A DNA stretch of 64,000 nt from Bacteroidia bacterium (GCA_025358025.1 JANYKW010000009.1:28963-92962), one strand, 5' to 3'; positions 36,819 to 46,150 are shown, counted from the first letter of the stretch. Translations and numbers: made by a program. The notes: generated by a model from the letters alone, not told the origin.

Positions 36819-38315
36819 TCAATCAACAATGAACCGCTTTGGAAGTAATCTCTTCAAATCCGCTTTTTCCTTGTACCAGATAAAGAGTAGGAAAAGTGAA
36901 AAAAGGAATGTTCTGAATCCGTAATTAACAGGAATATTGTCGAAAATTAAAAAAATTGCTATGAAATACAATGCTGTAGCAACCAGGAAGTAAGATACGA
37001 TTTTTTTTAAGTCGTATTTGACAGGGAAATACTTCTGTCCGTAGTAATAGGAGATAATGGTAATAATCAATGAGGAGGCAAAAAACCCAATAGCTGAAGC
37101 CATGTAACCAATTTTAGGTATGAATAAGATATTAATTACCAGGGTAATTATACCACCTATAACGGAGAAAATTGCACCATAACGGGTTTGATCCGTCAGT
37201 TTATACCATAATGATTGGGTATAAAAGATTCCCATGAAAAGATTCCCCATCAACATCCAGGGAACAATCTTCAATGCTTCGTAGTAGCCTGCAGTTGATG
37301 GCCCGACGAAATACTTTAGGATATCCATGTAGAAAATAACTCCAATAAATATCAGCAGACCGAAAATGACAAAATAGTTCATAATGACACTGTACACTTT
37401 CTTGGAAGCTTCATTCTTGTAATGAGCAAACAAAAACGGTTCAAAGGAGAACCTGAACGCCTGGATAAATAGGGTCATTAAAATAGCCAGCTTACCACAA
37501 GCAGCATAAACCCCCAATTCATACATGGGGTCCTTTCCGCTTTCTATCAATTGTGGGATAAGTATCTTGTCGATATTGAGGGTAACCATACCCGCTATAC
37601 CAACTACCAAAATCGGCCATCCATAATTCAACATGGATTTTAGCATGTCCTTTTTAAACACCATCGTTTTAATTCCCAAATCGGGAAAAAACAGCAACAA
37701 TGTAACTACCGATGCAATCAAATAGGACAAAAAAGCATATCCTATACCTATGTGCGGATTGTATAGGTATTGAACAAAAGATTCCGGATTGCTGGCAAGA
37801 ATTCTCGGACAAAGTAAAATCCAAAAGAGATTTAATACGAGGTTAATACCAATGTTAACGACCTTAAAAAATGCAAATTTGATCGGTCTTTGCTGCAGCC
37901 GCAACCTTGCAAAAGGTATCGCGGTAATGGCATCCAAAGCAACAGTTATGCCCATCCAGATAATGAACAGATGTTGATCCGGATAACCTGCCCATCCTGA
38001 AACTCTGCTTGAGAAAATTGTAATTAAAAGCACAAATATGAATGAAGTTGCAGAAAGAGCCATCATGGATGTTCCAAATACTTCATTTGGTTTTTCACTC
38101 TTGCTTGCGAAGCGGAAATAGGACGTTTCCATTCCATAAGTCAAAAGAACCTGAAAAAAGGCAACATATGCCAGGAGATTGCTCAAAATTCCATATTCAC
38201 TTTCAGGAAAAGTATAGGTGTAAATAGGTAACAACAATAAATTCAAAAACCGGCCAACAATACTTGGCACACCATAAATCATGGTATCTCCTGCTAATTT
38301 TTTAAGTGCGCTCAA
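36819..38315 (-). CDS. Wzx-like polysaccharide flippase (MATE/MOP superfamily)
   Basis: A protein of about 498 residues with 12-14 predicted membrane helices, typical of lipid-linked oligosaccharide flippases. The start is placed at TTG 38315, giving SALKKLAGDTMIYGVPSIVG at the N-terminus, the usual opening for the phylum's flippases. An in-frame TTG at 38345 lies inside a TAnnTTTG promoter element and is rejected; an ATG at 38282 would cut the first amphipathic helix. Motifs include GRFLNLLLLPIYTYTFPESEYG near 21-42. It moves undecaprenyl-linked sugars across the inner membrane. It lies beside dut rather than in a polysaccharide locus, so it may serve a general envelope glycan. Confidence 0.85.
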   Translation of the reverse strand: MSALKKLAGDTMIYGVPSIVGRFLNLLLLPIYTYTFPESEYGILSNLLAYVAFFQVLLTYGMETSYFRFASKSEKPNEVFGTSMMALSATSFIFVLLITIFSSRVSGWAGYPDQHLFIIWMGITVALDAITAIPFARLRLQQRPIKFAFFKVVNIGINLVLNLFWILLCPRILASNPESFVQYLYNPHIGIGYAFLSYLIASVVTLLLFFPDLGIKTMVFKKDMLKSMLNYGWPILVVGIAGMVTLNIDKILIPQLIESGKDPMYELGVYAACGKLAILMTLFIQAFRFSFEPFLFAHYKNEASKKVYSVIMNYFVIFGLLIFIGVIFYMDILKYFVGPSTAGYYEALKIVPWMLMGNLFMGIFYTQSLWYKLTDQTRYGAIFSVIGGIITLVINILFIPKIGYMASAIGFFASSLIITIISYYYGQKYFPVKYDLKKIVSYFLVATALYFIAIFLIFDNIPVNYGFRTFLFSLFLLFIWYKEKADLKRLLPKRFIVD

Positions 38316-38342
38316 ATCAAAAATATTTAACCATTTATACGA

Positions 38343-38350
38343 CAAAGATA
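38343..38350 (-). promoter_or_regulatory. Candidate -7 promoter element TATCTTTG
   Basis: On the minus strand TATCTTTG fits TAnnTTTG and would start a transcript about 20-25 bases before the TTG start at 38315. It contains the in-frame TTG that otherwise looks like a start. No -33 element was found. Confidence 0.4.
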
Positions 38351-38480
38351 ATTGAAGAATAGTATTTGATACTTAAATCATTAAATTTGAATTTACTGAA
38401 CACCTTATTCCTTTATAAGGCTGTCACCCCATGCGCTCAGTACAAAATAAGATTCTATTTTTGATAAAAATTTCTTGATC

Positions 38481-39563
38481 ATGAACAGATTAACAATCTA
38501 CCTATTTTCTGTCCTGTTTGCGCTCATGTTTTTCATGAATTGTGAACAGTCTAACAGCCATTCCAGACATCCTGTAACTTCCATTCAGCCTGTGCCCAAA
38601 AAAAAGATTTACAGCGTGGGAGAGGAGATTCAACTCAATATGCAAACAAAATTAAAGGATGGGTCACTTGATAAAATTGAAATATTCGTTGATAGCAAAA
38701 TGGTTTATACTTCAAATAATTTAACAAACTCTTATATTTACAAAACTGCTGACTTCGGTGTTGGTAAGCATATTATCAAAGCATCTGCTACAAAAAAAGA
38801 CGGTGTTACCGGTGATAATTATGATGAAATTCTCGTTTTATCAGACATCAAACCAATTAAATATACCTACCAGATTATTGCTGAATATCCCCATAATGTT
38901 AGTCATTTTACCCAGGGATTAGAATTTCATGACAATTTATTGTATGAAGGAACAGGTCAGGAAGGATCCTCAGCAATATACCGTATCAATCTTCATACAA
39001 ATAAAATAGAAAAAGAATATAGACTTGAAGATCAATATTTTGGGGAAGGTATCACCATATTAAGTAACAAAATTTATGAACTCACCTACAAAAATAAAAT
39101 TGGATTTGTTTACGACCTAAATACTTTTAAGTTATTGAATACCTGGAACTTCAAATCAAACGAAGGATGGGGTTTAACCAACGATGGTCATTCACTTATT
39201 ATGAGTGATGGAACTGAAAATATTTATTACATCAATCCCGACACCTACCAGGAAGAAAGAAAAATTCAGGTATGCAATGAAAGTAATTTTGTCCAAAATA
39301 TAAATGAACTGGAATATATCAAAGGCGAAATCTGGGCAAATATTTGGAATGCAGATATTATTGTCATCATCGATCCCAAAACAGGAAAAATCAAAGGAGA
39401 GATCAATTTAACCGGATTATCAGGAACAATTCTACAAAGTCAAAATGAACAGATGAATGTACTGAACGGAATTGCCTGGAATCCAGTAAATGAAAAAATT
39501 TATGTCACCGGAAAACTCTGGCCTAAAATATTCGAAATTAAGTTGATAAAAGATAATAATTAA
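38481..39563 (+). CDS. Glutaminyl-peptide cyclotransferase-like lipoprotein
   Basis: A 360-residue protein from ATG 38481 with a lipoprotein signal (FMNC, Cys21). After a bacterial Ig-like or linker region (about 35-125) comes a glutamine cyclotransferase five-bladed propeller: [22 protein letters not shown] near 152-173, the Glu-rich [19 protein letters not shown] near 194, and [15 protein letters not shown] near 277 with GIAWNP near 333. This plant/bacterial-type enzyme turns N-terminal glutamine into pyroglutamate. Here it is surface- or periplasm-anchored. Its stop interlocks by four bases with ruvB on the other strand. Base composition is becoming AT-rich from here on. Confidence 0.85.
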   Translation: MNRLTIYLFSVLFALMFFMNCEQSNSHSRHPVTSIQPVPKKKIYSVGEEIQLNMQTKLKDGSLDKIEIFVDSKMVYTSNNLTNSYIYKTADFGVGKHIIKASATKKDGVTGDNYDEILVLSDIKPIKYTYQIIAEYPHNVSHFTQGLEFHDNLLYEGTGQEGSSAIYRINLHTNKIEKEYRLEDQYFGEGITILSNKIYELTYKNKIGFVYDLNTFKLLNTWNFKSNEGWGLTNDGHSLIMSDGTENIYYINPDTYQEERKIQVCNESNFVQNINELEYIKGEIWANIWNADIIVIIDPKTGKIKGEINLTGLSGTILQSQNEQMNVLNGIAWNPVNEKIYVTGKLWPKIFEIKLIKDNN

Positions 39564-40585
39564 AAAAGGGTCATGGAGTTCAAAGCTCCACCAGTCTTAC
39601 CTAAATGGCTATAAGCTAATTCAGTAACTTCTCTTCCCCGGGGTGTTCTTTTTATAAAACCCTCCTTAATAAGAAAAGGTTCATATACCTCTTCGATTGT
39701 TCCTGAATCTTCTCCAACTGCCGTTGCAATCGTTGAAATACCAACCGGTCCACCCTTGAATTTATCGATGATGGTTGACAATATTTTATTGTCCATTTCA
39801 TCCAATCCATACCCATCAATATTGAGTGCTTCGAGTGAATATTTCGTTATCTCAATATCTATTTTACCATTTCCTTTTACCATCGCAAAATCTCTAACCC
39901 TCCTTAAAAGTGAATTGACAATTCTTGGGGTTCCACGACTTCTTCTCGCTATTTCGTAAGCAGCATCGTCATCAATAGAAACGTCCAATATTCTCGCGGA
40001 ACGCTTAACAATTCCAGTTAATACTACAATATCATAATACTCAAGATGACAGGTAATACCAAATCTTGCACGCAATGGACGGGTAAGTAATCCACTTCTT
40101 GTTGTAGCCCCTATCAGGGTAAAAGGATTCAGTTCGAGTTGGATGGAACGTGCACTGGGACCTTTATCAATCAAAATATCAATACGAAAGTCCTCCATGG
40201 CTGAATAAAGATACTCCTCAACTACCGGACTTAAGCGATGAATTTCATCAATAAACAAAACATCATTTTTTTCAAGATTAGTCAATAGTCCTGCCAAATC
40301 TCCAGGTTTATCCAGAACAGGACCGGATGTCAATTTCAATTTTACACCCAATTCATTGGCTATAATGTTGGATAAAGTTGTTTTTCCGAGTCCAGGCGGA
40401 CCATGAAGTAACACATGATCCAATGACTCCCCACGCATGATGGCAGCTTGTACAAAAACCTGAATATTATCGATTATCTTTGTTTGCCCTGCAAAATCAG
40501 TAAATTTTAAAGGTCTTAACTGATTATCTAATTCCTTCTCAAATTCTTCACCATTATGATCTCTTAAATCAACAAATTCTGCCAT
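39560..40585 (-). CDS. ruvB: Holliday junction branch migration helicase RuvB
   Basis: A 341-residue AAA+ motor with Walker A GPPGLGKT at 62-69, Walker [11 protein letters not shown] near 109-118, sensor 1 GATTRSG near 161 and the C-terminal winged helix ending [15 protein letters not shown]. RuvB hexamers drive branch migration with RuvA in recombination repair. The N-terminus reads [11 protein letters not shown], the usual opening. Neither ruvA nor ruvC is adjacent. Length is normal. It is convergent with the cyclotransferase gene and followed downstream on its strand by nothing else; the receiver gene lies 68 bases upstream. Confidence 0.97.
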   Translation of the reverse strand: MAEFVDLRDHNGEEFEKELDNQLRPLKFTDFAGQTKIIDNIQVFVQAAIMRGESLDHVLLHGPPGLGKTTLSNIIANELGVKLKLTSGPVLDKPGDLAGLLTNLEKNDVLFIDEIHRLSPVVEEYLYSAMEDFRIDILIDKGPSARSIQLELNPFTLIGATTRSGLLTRPLRARFGITCHLEYYDIVVLTGIVKRSARILDVSIDDDAAYEIARRSRGTPRIVNSLLRRVRDFAMVKGNGKIDIEITKYSLEALNIDGYGLDEMDNKILSTIIDKFKGGPVGISTIATAVGEDSGTIEEVYEPFLIKEGFIKRTPRGREVTELAYSHLGKTGGALNSMTLF

Positions 40586-40653
40586 TCTAAAAATTAATTT
40601 TAAATAATTCTTTTTTGAAAAAATATCAATAAACTTAAAACCATAAAATTCAA

Positions 40654-41052
40654 TTACTCTAAAGATTGAACAATTTCAATAAACTTATACGCGTTAAAAG
40701 GCTTTTCCATCAGATAATTCATTCCATTTTCAAAACACTTTTGAAAATCATTATTTAAAGTATTGGCTGTAAAAGCAATGATAGGCGTAAATTTTCTCTC
40801 CTTTTCACTATATTCAATTTTTCTTATTTCTCTGGAAGCCTCAAAACCATCCATCACTGGCATCATTAAATCCATAAGTATTATATCAAATTGTTGCGTT
40901 CTATAGAACTCAACTCCTTCCAGCCCATTGTTAGCGATGGTAACAATACAGTGCAATTTTGATAAATTAATACTCATTAGCTTTTGGTTCAGAACATTAT
41001 CCTCAACCAAAAGAACTTTTAAATTTTCTCTTAATTTTTCGGTAGGTATCAT
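40654..41052 (-). CDS. Stand-alone response-regulator receiver domain
   Basis: A 132-residue CheY-like protein: acidic pair ED near 17-18 (LLVEDN), phosphoacceptor Asp61 in [12 protein letters not shown], Thr95 in IIAFTAN and Lys117 in LMEKPFN. There is no output domain. The sequence style ([19 protein letters not shown]) is that of receivers in hybrid kinases or phosphorelays, so it may be a phosphotransfer sink or relay. No histidine kinase or HPt protein is in the window. It is the last minus-strand gene before the AT-rich gap where gene direction reverses. Confidence 0.9.
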   Translation of the reverse strand: MIPTEKLRENLKVLLVEDNVLNQKLMSINLSKLHCIVTIANNGLEGVEFYRTQQFDIILMDLMMPVMDGFEASREIRKIEYSEKERKFTPIIAFTANTLNNDFQKCFENGMNYLMEKPFNAYKFIEIVQSLE

Positions 41053-41292
41053 TAGAAATTTTTAGTTTTTAAAACGAGCTGCTAAATAATTGTGAGGTGC
41101 TGTTGCACAATAAGGGATTTTGAAATAGTTAACAGGTTAATATAATAATTAATATATTTTTAAAATGTAAAATTATTATTTTAATTATATGTTGTTGATA
41201 ATGTTGGTAATGTTTTTAAATAGGTGGCAATTTAATGTTTTAAAAAGATGCTCAATTTTTGTCAACTCTATATATTATTGTAAAACTGATGA

Positions 41293-41326
41293 ATACATAA
41301 TTATAAACAGGTTGTTAATTATGTAT
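41293..41326. repeat. Perfect 11-bp inverted repeat in AT-rich gap
   Basis: ATACATAATTA (41293-41303) pairs with TAATTATGTAT (41316-41326) around a 12-base loop that contains TAAACAGG. Confidence 0.75.
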
Positions 41327-41464
41327 ATTTAAATAAGTTTATTTATTTATTTATTGTTTATTTGGTTTAATAATTTTTAAAATTTTATTGATAAAAAGAA
41401 ATATTTGGATTGATTTTAAATTTATTTTTTAGATATGCTTAATTGTAATCTTTTACTCAATGTT

Positions 41465-41495
41465 TATAAACAAAAATTAACAACTTTTGTTTATA
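41465..41495. repeat. Perfect 11-bp inverted repeat in AT-rich gap, second
   Basis: TATAAACAAAA (41465-41475) pairs with TTTTGTTTATA (41485-41495) around a 9-base loop. It could be a protein-binding site or a weak hairpin. Confidence 0.75.
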
Positions 41496-41621
41496 CTTGA
41501 CAGTTATTAGTTTTTTTTAAGTCAAATAGAATGTGCATCAGTAAGATGGCAGATTATTGTAAATTGTTTTGAAATTTTTTTCAAAGGTATTTTTGATGAT
41601 TATTTTTAAATTTTTTCAGAT

Positions 41622-42053
41622 ATGAAAAAAATTGCTTTGGCATCTGATCATGCCGGATTTAAACTTAAAGAAATTATTATATTATATCTTCATAGTGAAC
41701 ATTATAACGTAGTTGATTTTGGTTGTAGTTCTGATCAAAGTTGTGATTATCCTGATTACGCTCATCCGTTGGCATATGCTGTTGAAAATGACCATGAAAT
41801 GATTGGTATTGTTTGTTGTGGCTCTGGCAATGGAATTAATATGACAGTTAATAAGCATCAGGGCATAAGGTCTGCAATATGTTGGAACAGAGAAGTTGCG
41901 GAATTGGCAAGATCTCATAATGATGCCAATGTTTGCTCACTGCCTGCACGTTTTATTTCACATATTGAAGCATTGGAAATTATCAAGATTTTTCTTCATA
42001 CTGATTTTGACGCTGGAAGACATTTAAGGCGTATTCAAAAAATTCCTCTTTAA
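41622..42053 (+). CDS. rpiB: Ribose 5-phosphate isomerase B
   Basis: A 143-residue RpiB/LacAB-type isomerase: ASDHAGFKLKE at 7-17 with the phosphate-binding Asp-His pair, catalytic Cys66 in CCGSGNGINM, and HNDANVCSLPAR near 102-113. It interconverts ribose 5-phosphate and ribulose 5-phosphate in the pentose phosphate pathway. The usual CGTGIG loop here reads CGSGNG, a common variant. The gene is notably AT-rich for a housekeeping gene. It begins the plus-strand run after the AT-rich gap and is 24 bases before hemW. Confidence 0.93.
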   Translation: MKKIALASDHAGFKLKEIIILYLHSEHYNVVDFGCSSDQSCDYPDYAHPLAYAVENDHEMIGIVCCGSGNGINMTVNKHQGIRSAICWNREVAELARSHNDANVCSLPARFISHIEALEIIKIFLHTDFDAGRHLRRIQKIPL

Positions 42054-42077
42054 TGTTTTTTGAATTTATTTTTTTAT

Positions 42078-43202
42078 ATGGCTGGATTATATATTCACAT
42101 TCCTTTTTGTACAGACAAGTGTTTTTATTGTGACTTTTATTCCGGTAATCAATTGTATTTATTGGAAGATTATGTTGATGCTATTGTAGCTGAAATTGAA
42201 TTTAGATCTAACTATTTGATTAATAAAGAGATAAATACAATATATTTTGGTGGTGGTACTCCCTCTTTATTAAATAAATATCATATTTCAAAAATTTTAA
42301 AACAAATTTATAAACAGTTTAGAGTTATATCCACAGCTGAAATTACATTAGAATGTAATCCCGAAAATATAAGTGATCTTTATTTAAGCGAAATTTTTAA
42401 TTTGGGTATTAACCGTATAAGTTTAGGAATACAGTTTTTGGATGACAAGATTTTAAATAGTTTTAATCGAAAACATTCCAAAGAGTTAATATTTAATGCT
42501 TTGGATATTATTGAAAGATCAGCATTTGATAATTTGTCGGTAGATATAATTTACGCTGTACCTGGTATTTCTAATGAGGATTTATTATTGACTTTGATGC
42601 TGTTATTGAATTACGATATAAAGCATATTTCTGCATATAGTTTAACGGTAGCGAGAAACACCAGGCTTTTTTGGAAAATTAAAAAAGGTGATGTTGTTGA
42701 AAACACTGAAAATAGTTTCATTGATCAATACAAAATTATCAATAATTATTTGATTTTGAGTGGCTATGTCCAGTATGAAGTTAGTAATTATGCTAAAAAT
42801 GGTTATTTGTCTTTTCACAATTTGGCATATTGGAATCAATTGCCTTATCTTGGTGTTGGCGTATCTGCCCATAGTTACAATCTGGTTTCCAGACAATGGA
42901 ATCACACCAATATCAAAAAATATATAAGAGATATAAAGGGTGGTATAATAGATTTTGAAATTGAGCAACTAACCGATATTCAGATATATAATGAATATAT
43001 TATTTTAAAATTGAGAACAATTCAAGGTCTTTCCTATACTTATATTCAAGATAATTTTGGTATGGATGTATCCAATCATTTTGTTTCCCGAATTGAAGTC
43101 CTAAAAAATAAAAATCATTTTAATATTCAGGATGATTATATTTTTCCCAAACAAGATGATTTACTCCTGGCTGATTATCTAGCCAAAGAATTGATGCTTT
43201 AA
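42078..43202 (+). CDS. hemW: HemW-like radical SAM protein (coproporphyrinogen III oxidase-like)
   Basis: A 374-residue radical SAM protein from ATG 42078 (an in-frame TTG at 42060 gives a hydrophobic leader without support). The cluster motif CTDKCFYC places cysteines at 11, 15 and 18, after GLYIHIPF. Further family marks are YFGGGTPSLL near 56, NPENISD near 93, RISLGIQFLDD near 112 and the HNLAYW motif near 253. HemW is thought to be a heme chaperone rather than a true HemN oxidase. It is very AT-rich: 15 of 60 bases are G or C in 42301-42360. Confidence 0.9.
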   Translation: MAGLYIHIPFCTDKCFYCDFYSGNQLYLLEDYVDAIVAEIEFRSNYLINKEINTIYFGGGTPSLLNKYHISKILKQIYKQFRVISTAEITLECNPENISDLYLSEIFNLGINRISLGIQFLDDKILNSFNRKHSKELIFNALDIIERSAFDNLSVDIIYAVPGISNEDLLLTLMLLLNYDIKHISAYSLTVARNTRLFWKIKKGDVVENTENSFIDQYKIINNYLILSGYVQYEVSNYAKNGYLSFHNLAYWNQLPYLGVGVSAHSYNLVSRQWNHTNIKKYIRDIKGGIIDFEIEQLTDIQIYNEYIILKLRTIQGLSYTYIQDNFGMDVSNHFVSRIEVLKNKNHFNIQDDYIFPKQDDLLLADYLAKELML

Positions 43203-43226
43203 TCACCTATAGAAAATGCTTTAGTA

Positions 43227-43652
43227 ATGCGTATTTCTTTTTTTAATGAGGATGTTATTTTGCCCGAAATTAACTTTGAAGTTATTCTTAAGGTTTTAAA
43301 GAGCGAAGTTAGAAAGCATAAATTAAAATTGGGCTTGATAAACTACATATTTTGTAGTGATGATTATCTTCTTTTCCTGAATGTCAAATTCCTTCACCAT
43401 GATTATTATACGGATGTTATCACTTTTGATTATAGCACGGAAAACTTTGTTTCGGGCGATATCTACATTAGCACAGATTGCGTGTTGAATAATTCAGCTA
43501 CTTTTGAGCAGAAATTTTCAGATGAGCTGGTAAGGGTAGTATCACATGGCTTACTTCATTTGCTAAAGTATAATGATAAAGAACCAGATGAGATTCAAAT
43601 GATGAGAAAAAAGGAATCTGAAATGTTGGAAAAGTATAATTTTGAAATTTAG
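43227..43652 (+). CDS. ybeY: rRNA maturation endoribonuclease YbeY
   Basis: A 141-residue metalloprotein of the UPF0054 family that trims rRNA ends and takes part in ribosome quality control. Family text: FLHHDYYTDVITFDYS near 55-70, GDIYIS near 76 and the metal motif HGLLHLLKYND near 110-120. In most bacteria the third ligand is His (HGxLHLxGYDH); here that position is Asp. My recollection is that Bacteroidota members often have KDK or NDK there, so this is probably a lineage trait. It lies 24 bases after hemW. Confidence 0.88.
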   Translation: MRISFFNEDVILPEINFEVILKVLKSEVRKHKLKLGLINYIFCSDDYLLFLNVKFLHHDYYTDVITFDYSTENFVSGDIYISTDCVLNNSATFEQKFSDELVRVVSHGLLHLLKYNDKEPDEIQMMRKKESEMLEKYNFEI

Positions 43653-43709
43653 ATTCTTCTAATTTTTTTTCGTCGCATTAGTTCACGATTATAATTTTGG
43701 TTTGTGTAA

Positions 43710-45590
43710 ATGATCAATAATAGAAAATATGATATCATAGTTGTTGGAGGCGGACATGCAGGGTGCGAAGCGGCAAGTGCTTCTGCAAAATTGGGCTCCA
43801 AAGTTTTATTGATAACTATGGACATCAACCGGGTTGCACAAATGAGTTGCAATCCTGCTGTTGGAGGAATTGCGAAGGGTCAGATTGTTAGAGAAATTGA
43901 CGCCTTGGGTGGAATGATGGGAAAAATCACGGATATGAGCTCTTTGCAGTTCAGAATGCTTAACCGCTCCAAAGGCCCGGCGATGTGGAGTCCCAGGGCG
44001 CAATGCGATAAAATTAAATTCTCAGAGAATTGGAGAATTGAACTTCAAGCCAATCAAAACATCAGTTTTTGGCAAGGTACGGCAGTTGAGTTGCTGGTTG
44101 ACAACCAAAAAATTTGCGGTGTGAAAACTGAGATTGGCATAGAATTCTATGCTGAGGCAGTAATTTTGACTAATGGCACATTTCTGAATGGCTTGATGCA
44201 TTTTGGCCAAAATAAAATGGGAGGAGGAAGAATTTCTGAACCGGCTTCTTTTGGAATTACCGAGCAACTCATAGGATTGGGTTTTACTGTTGGCCGAATG
44301 AAGACAGGCACTCCGCCAAGGCTTGATAAGCGTACCATTGATTTTACTCAATTGGAAGAGCAGCGTGGTGAACCAGGAAATCAGTTTAGCTATTATTACA
44401 GCAGTAAGAAATTGTTGTCTCCGCTCAATTGCCATATTACCTATACAAATGAAAAAGTACACAGTGAACTGGAAAAGGGGTTCAAGTTTTCACCGATGTT
44501 CGATGGAACCATTAAGAGTCTGGGTCCAAGGTATTGTCCGAGTATCGAAACAAAATTGATTATATTTTCCGAAAAGAATGTACATCAATTGTACCTGGAG
44601 CCTGAGGGAGAAGATACAATTGAATATTACCTGAATGGGTTTTCTACATCCTTGCCTTTTGAAGTACAGGAAGCTGCAATTAAGTTTATACCAGGATTGG
44701 AAAATGCCAGGATTGTCAGGCCTGGCTATGCAATTGAATATGATTTCTTTGATCCAACGCAATTGCATCACTCATTGGAATCAAAAATTGTGGATAGTCT
44801 TTTTTTAGCTGGGCAATTAAATGGTACTACTGGTTATGAAGAAGCCGGGGCACAGGGATTGATTGCCGGTATCAATGCACATCATAAAATCAATAAAATA
44901 GATCCCCTGGTATTATCGAGAAATCAGGCTTATATAGGTGTTCTGATTGATGATCTTGTTACAAAGGGCGTAGATGAGCCATACAGGATGTTTACAAGCA
45001 GGGCAGAATTCAGATTAATTTTGAGACAAGACAATGCCGATGACAGGTTGTCGCCATTGGGTTATGAATTGGGTTTACTGCCAGAGGTTTTTTATAATAG
45101 GTATAAAGAAAAATCAGAATTGATTGAAAAAATTCTCAATCAGCTTTCAGTAATATCTGTGAGGCCTGAATTTATAAATGATTTTTTGCTTGAATTTGAA
45201 TCTGCTCCTTTAAAACAAAAAACAAAATTGTATAATATTTTAAGCCGTCCACAGGTAGATTTTCAACAATTTCTACTAAGGTTTCCTGATGTGCTTAAGA
45301 AATTGGAATCCATACCGGCTGATTTGTATAAGGAAGTTATTGAGTCTGTTGAGATCCGTATCAAGTATGCCGGTTATATCAATCGGGAGTTTTCAGCAGC
45401 AGATAAGTTAAAAAGACTGGAGAACATAAAGATTGAAAATAAATTTGATTATGATGCTATTTTGTCGTTATCAACCGAAGCCAGGGAAAAGCTTAAGAAA
45501 ATAAATCCTAAAACCATTGGCCAAGCACATAGAATTCCTGGTGTATCACCAAATGATATAAACGTTTTATTAGTTTTAATGGGAAGATAA
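43710..45590 (+). CDS. mnmG: tRNA uridine-5-carboxymethylaminomethyl modification enzyme MnmG (GidA)
   Basis: A 626-residue flavoprotein that, with MnmE, installs the cmnm5 group on wobble uridine. FAD-binding GGGHAGCEAA lies at 13-22, followed by NPAVGGIAKGQIVREIDALGG near 49-69, RMLNRSKGPAMWSPRAQCD near 82, and the redox-cysteine region GRMKTGTPPRL near 197. The C-terminal helical domain ends with the tRNA-binding KTIGQAHRIPGVSPNDINVLL. Its product position (wobble U34) is the same as that modified by MnmH in this window. The stop codon is directly followed by a parS-like palindrome. Confidence 0.97.
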   Translation: MINNRKYDIIVVGGGHAGCEAASASAKLGSKVLLITMDINRVAQMSCNPAVGGIAKGQIVREIDALGGMMGKITDMSSLQFRMLNRSKGPAMWSPRAQCDKIKFSENWRIELQANQNISFWQGTAVELLVDNQKICGVKTEIGIEFYAEAVILTNGTFLNGLMHFGQNKMGGGRISEPASFGITEQLIGLGFTVGRMKTGTPPRLDKRTIDFTQLEEQRGEPGNQFSYYYSSKKLLSPLNCHITYTNEKVHSELEKGFKFSPMFDGTIKSLGPRYCPSIETKLIIFSEKNVHQLYLEPEGEDTIEYYLNGFSTSLPFEVQEAAIKFIPGLENARIVRPGYAIEYDFFDPTQLHHSLESKIVDSLFLAGQLNGTTGYEEAGAQGLIAGINAHHKINKIDPLVLSRNQAYIGVLIDDLVTKGVDEPYRMFTSRAEFRLILRQDNADDRLSPLGYELGLLPEVFYNRYKEKSELIEKILNQLSVISVRPEFINDFLLEFESAPLKQKTKLYNILSRPQVDFQQFLLRFPDVLKKLESIPADLYKEVIESVEIRIKYAGYINREFSAADKLKRLENIKIENKFDYDAILSLSTEAREKLKKINPKTIGQAHRIPGVSPNDINVLLVLMGR

Positions 45591-45606
45591 TGTTCCACGT
45601 GGAACA
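45591..45606. promoter_or_regulatory. parS-like centromere site (ParB-binding palindrome)
   Basis: TGTTCCACGTGGAACA is a perfect 16-bp palindrome. It differs from the general parS consensus TGTTTCACGTGAAACA only by a symmetric T-to-C/A-to-G change seen in Pseudomonas-type parS sites. It starts on the base after the mnmG stop and lies in the 29-base mnmG-apt gap. ParB spreading from parS organises the origin region, and parS sites cluster near oriC. No other perfect copy was seen in the window and parAB is not here. Confidence 0.8.
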
Positions 45607-45619
45607 AAAATTTAAATAA

Positions 45620-46150
45620 ATGGACATTACAATAGAACAGGTAAGAAATTCAATCAGAAATATTCCTGATTTTCCAAAGGAGGGGATACAGTTTAAAGAT
45701 GTTTCAACCGCTTTCAAGGATAAAAGGATCTTTAAATATATCGTTTCTGAAATTAGAAACCATTATGCAGGCTGTGGTATTACGAAGGTAATCGGAATTG
45801 AATCAAGGGGATTTATCTTGGGCAGCACTTTGGCAGGGGAGTTACATGCAGGATTTATACCAATTAGAAAACCGGGTAAGCTACCAGCCGAAATTTATGC
45901 GCAGGCATATGATTTGGAGTATGGATCAGATTCTTTAGAAATACATACAGATGCCCTGGAAAAAGATGATATCGTGTTAATACACGATGATCTTCTTGCC
46001 ACCGGAGGTACAGTCAATGCTGCCATTGATTTGGTGAAAAGGTTTGGCGTATCCGGAATTTATGTTAATTTTTTCGTTGAATTGGATTTTTTGAAAGGTA
46101 TAGAACGTATCAATAAAGAAGTTCCGGTTTGGTCGTTAATTCATTTCTAA
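45620..46150 (+). CDS. apt: Adenine phosphoribosyltransferase
   Basis: A 176-residue purine-salvage enzyme converting adenine and PRPP to AMP. The PRPP loop is IHDDLLATGGT at 121-131; the opening IRNIPDFPKEGIQFKDVS and ESRGFILGSTLA near 61-72 are family hallmarks, as is the flexible RKPGKLPAE near 83. Length is normal. It is 29 bases after mnmG, across the parS-like site, and seven bases before uvrC. Confidence 0.95.
   Translation: MDITIEQVRNSIRNIPDFPKEGIQFKDVSTAFKDKRIFKYIVSEIRNHYAGCGITKVIGIESRGFILGSTLAGELHAGFIPIRKPGKLPAEIYAQAYDLEYGSDSLEIHTDALEKDDIVLIHDDLLATGGTVNAAIDLVKRFGVSGIYVNFFVELDFLKGIERINKEVPVWSLIHF

Larger units (their letters stand above)
41053..41621. other. 569-bp very AT-rich gene-free region at a divergent gene switch
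   Basis: No ORF, RNA gene or promoter consensus stands out here. The region separates minus-strand genes on the left from a plus-strand run on the right. It contains two perfect 11-bp-stem hairpins (listed separately) and several T-rich runs. One TGTTGATAA (near 41193) is only a loose DnaA-box relative; no TTATCCACA was seen. With mnmG and a parS-like site 2-4 kb to the right, it is a candidate origin-proximal region. Confidence 0.55.

Noticed and set aside
41053..41621. A CRISPR array or tandem repeat region in the AT-rich gap.
   Set aside because: No repeat-spacer periodicity is visible; only two separate hairpins and simple AT runs.
43227..43652. The altered YbeY metal motif as evidence of a dead gene.
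   Set aside because: The rest of the family signature is intact, and Asp or Lys variants at this position are, as I recall, usual in Bacteroidota.
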